Source: Pseudomonas floridensis
Lineage (GTDB): Bacteria > Pseudomonadota > Gammaproteobacteria > Pseudomonadales > Pseudomonadaceae
Assembly: GCF_002087235.1 (NCBI RefSeq)
Contig: NZ_MUIO01000038.1
Coordinates: 1 to 38,262, forward strand
Direction: 5' to 3'
DNA length: 38,262 nucleotides
Positions 37,319 through 38,262 of the stretch are shown here, piece after piece. The translations under genes were made by a program, and so were the position numbers. The notes under the pieces are model-generated. The model saw only the letters and a list, made by a program, of their open reading frames with translations. It had not been told where the DNA came from and searched no databases. Positions within the stretch are counted from its first letter, which is position 1, and each line of letters begins with the position of its first letter.

Positions 37319-38262
37319 TCAACGGCCCTCAAGAAAAGCCGCCGCCTGATCCAGCAACAGCAACGGGTTTTCATGTTTGTGGATATCGACTGACAGTAAC
37401 TGCCGAAAACGCCGGGCGCCCGGAAAGCCCTGCGCCAGCCCGAGTACATGCCGGGTGATGTGATGCATATTCCCGCCATTGGCAAGATGCGCCTCGATGT
37501 AGGGCCGCAACGCTTCCAGAGCCTCGGCCCGGCTGATCACCGGTGCGGCACTGTCGAATAACTGCTGATCGACTTGCGCCAGCAGATACGGGTTGTGATA
37601 CGCCTCACGCCCAAGCATCACACCGTCAAAGGTCTGGAGGTGCTCGTGGCAGTCTTCCAGCGTCTTGATGCCGCCATTGAGGACGATCTCGAGCTGCGGA
37701 AAATCTTTCTTCAATTGCGCGACCACGTCATAACGCAATGGCGGAATATCCCGATTTTCCTTTGGCGACAGACCTTCAAGAATCGCGATTCGCGCATGCA
37801 CTGTAAAACTCTCACAACCCGCCTCATGCACCTTGCCAACGAAATCACAGAGCTGCTCGTAACTGTCACGCCCGTTGATCCCGATACGGTGCTTGACCGT
37901 CACGGGAATACTGACTGCATCGCGCATGGCCTTCACGCAATCCGCCACCATCTCCGGATGCCCCATCAGGCATGCACCAATCATGTTGTTCTGCACCCGA
38001 TCACTCGGGCAGCCGACATTCAGATTGACCTCGTCATACCCCACCCCTTCCGCCATCCGCGCACACGCCGCCAGATCCGCTGCCGTACTGCCGCCCAGTT
38101 GCAGCGCCAGCGGATGCTCGGTTTCGTCATGCAGCAGAAAACGAGCGCTGTCGCCATGCAGCAAGGCACCGGTCGTAACCATTTCGGTGTACAACAGCGC
38201 ATGTTTGGAGAGCAGGCGCAGGAAGTACCGGCAGTGGTGGTCTGTCCAATCCATCATCGGCG
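37319..38262 (-). CDS. dusA: tRNA-dihydrouridine(20/20a) synthase DusA (5' end outside window)
   Basis: The frame runs from stop 37319 to the right edge (about 314 residues). Full-length DusA begins about ten residues before MMDWTD, and the last bases of the window still read Ala-Pro in frame, so the true start lies outside. FMN-binding and catalytic marks: MMDWTDHHCRYF, QLGG, NLNVGCPSDRVQ with the catalytic Cys, VKHRIGI, FTVHARIA, LNGGI and GREAYHNP. It reduces uridine 20/20a in tRNA D-loops using FMN and NADPH. A housekeeping gene that marks the edge of the pyoverdine region. Confidence 0.95.
   Translation of the reverse strand, partial: PMMDWTDHHCRYFLRLLSKHALLYTEMVTTGALLHGDSARFLLHDETEHPLALQLGGSTAADLAACARMAEGVGYDEVNLNVGCPSDRVQNNMIGACLMGHPEMVADCVKAMRDAVSIPVTVKHRIGINGRDSYEQLCDFVGKVHEAGCESFTVHARIAILEGLSPKENRDIPPLRYDVVAQLKKDFPQLEIVLNGGIKTLEDCHEHLQTFDGVMLGREAYHNPYLLAQVDQQLFDSAAPVISRAEALEALRPYIEAHLANGGNMHHITRHVLGLAQGFPGARRFRQLLSVDIHKHENPLLLLDQAAAFLEGR

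Overview
The window comes from a fluorescent pseudomonad, very probably the Pseudomonas syringae group. It is GC-rich and holds much of a pyoverdine (siderophore) locus. The order pvdS / pvdG-pvdL / pvdH / mbtH-like / fpvGHJKCDEF / SyrP-like hydroxylase / side-chain NRPSs matches what I know of P. syringae. The adenylation-domain residues read Lys then Asp for the first two side-chain positions, which agrees with the P. syringae pyoverdine peptide. The organism and gene-symbol assignments rest on recognition of the proteins and gene order; no database search was run.

Layout, left to right. 1-3091 (-): 5' part of an NRPS (C-A-start of PCP, Asp code), cut by the window edge. 3088-6498 (-): single-module NRPS with a Lys code. 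6499-7078: intergenic region with a PvdS-type promoter and a nested inverted-repeat element. 7079-8056 (-): SyrP-like Fe(II)/2-oxoglutarate aspartyl beta-hydroxylase. 8386-14561 (+): eight tightly packed genes, fpvG-fpvH-fpvJ-fpvK-fpvC-fpvD-fpvE-fpvF, for reductive release of iron from ferripyoverdine in the periplasm. 14677-14904 (-): MbtH-like protein. 14985-16397 (-): PvdH, which makes diaminobutyrate. 16579-29598 (-): PvdL, the chromophore NRPS. 29691-30449 (-): PvdG, a type II thioesterase, preceded by a 21-codon leader ORF. 30773-31309 (+): PvdS, the iron-starvation sigma factor, behind a Fur-box promoter. 31375-31902 (-): secreted NTF2-like protein. 32100-36734 (+): four overlapping signalling genes (GAF kinase, LuxR-type regulator, hybrid kinase, receiver protein). 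36744-37175 (-): universal stress protein. 37319-38262 (-): dusA, 5' end cut by the window edge.

How it works together. Under iron limitation Fur leaves the pvdS promoter, and PvdS then reads IS-box promoters (TAAAT or TAATT, N16, CGT). I can locate such boxes before pvdG, pvdH, mbtH and the SyrP-like gene, plus one with a 15-nt spacer before the Lys NRPS. PvdH supplies Dab; PvdL makes the acylated Glu-Tyr-Dab precursor of the chromophore; the side-chain NRPSs add Lys, Asp and later residues; the SyrP-like enzyme would make beta-hydroxy-Asp, an iron ligand; MbtH and PvdG support the assembly line. The Fpv proteins recover iron from imported ferripyoverdine.

Most of the window is a known system. 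The least explained parts are the leader ORF coupled to pvdG, the nested inverted repeat splitting the side-chain genes from the hydroxylase, matching terminal tails on consecutive NRPSs, the small proteins FpvJ and FpvK, and the four-gene signalling cluster. I see no tRNA, rRNA, CRISPR array, transposase or prophage.
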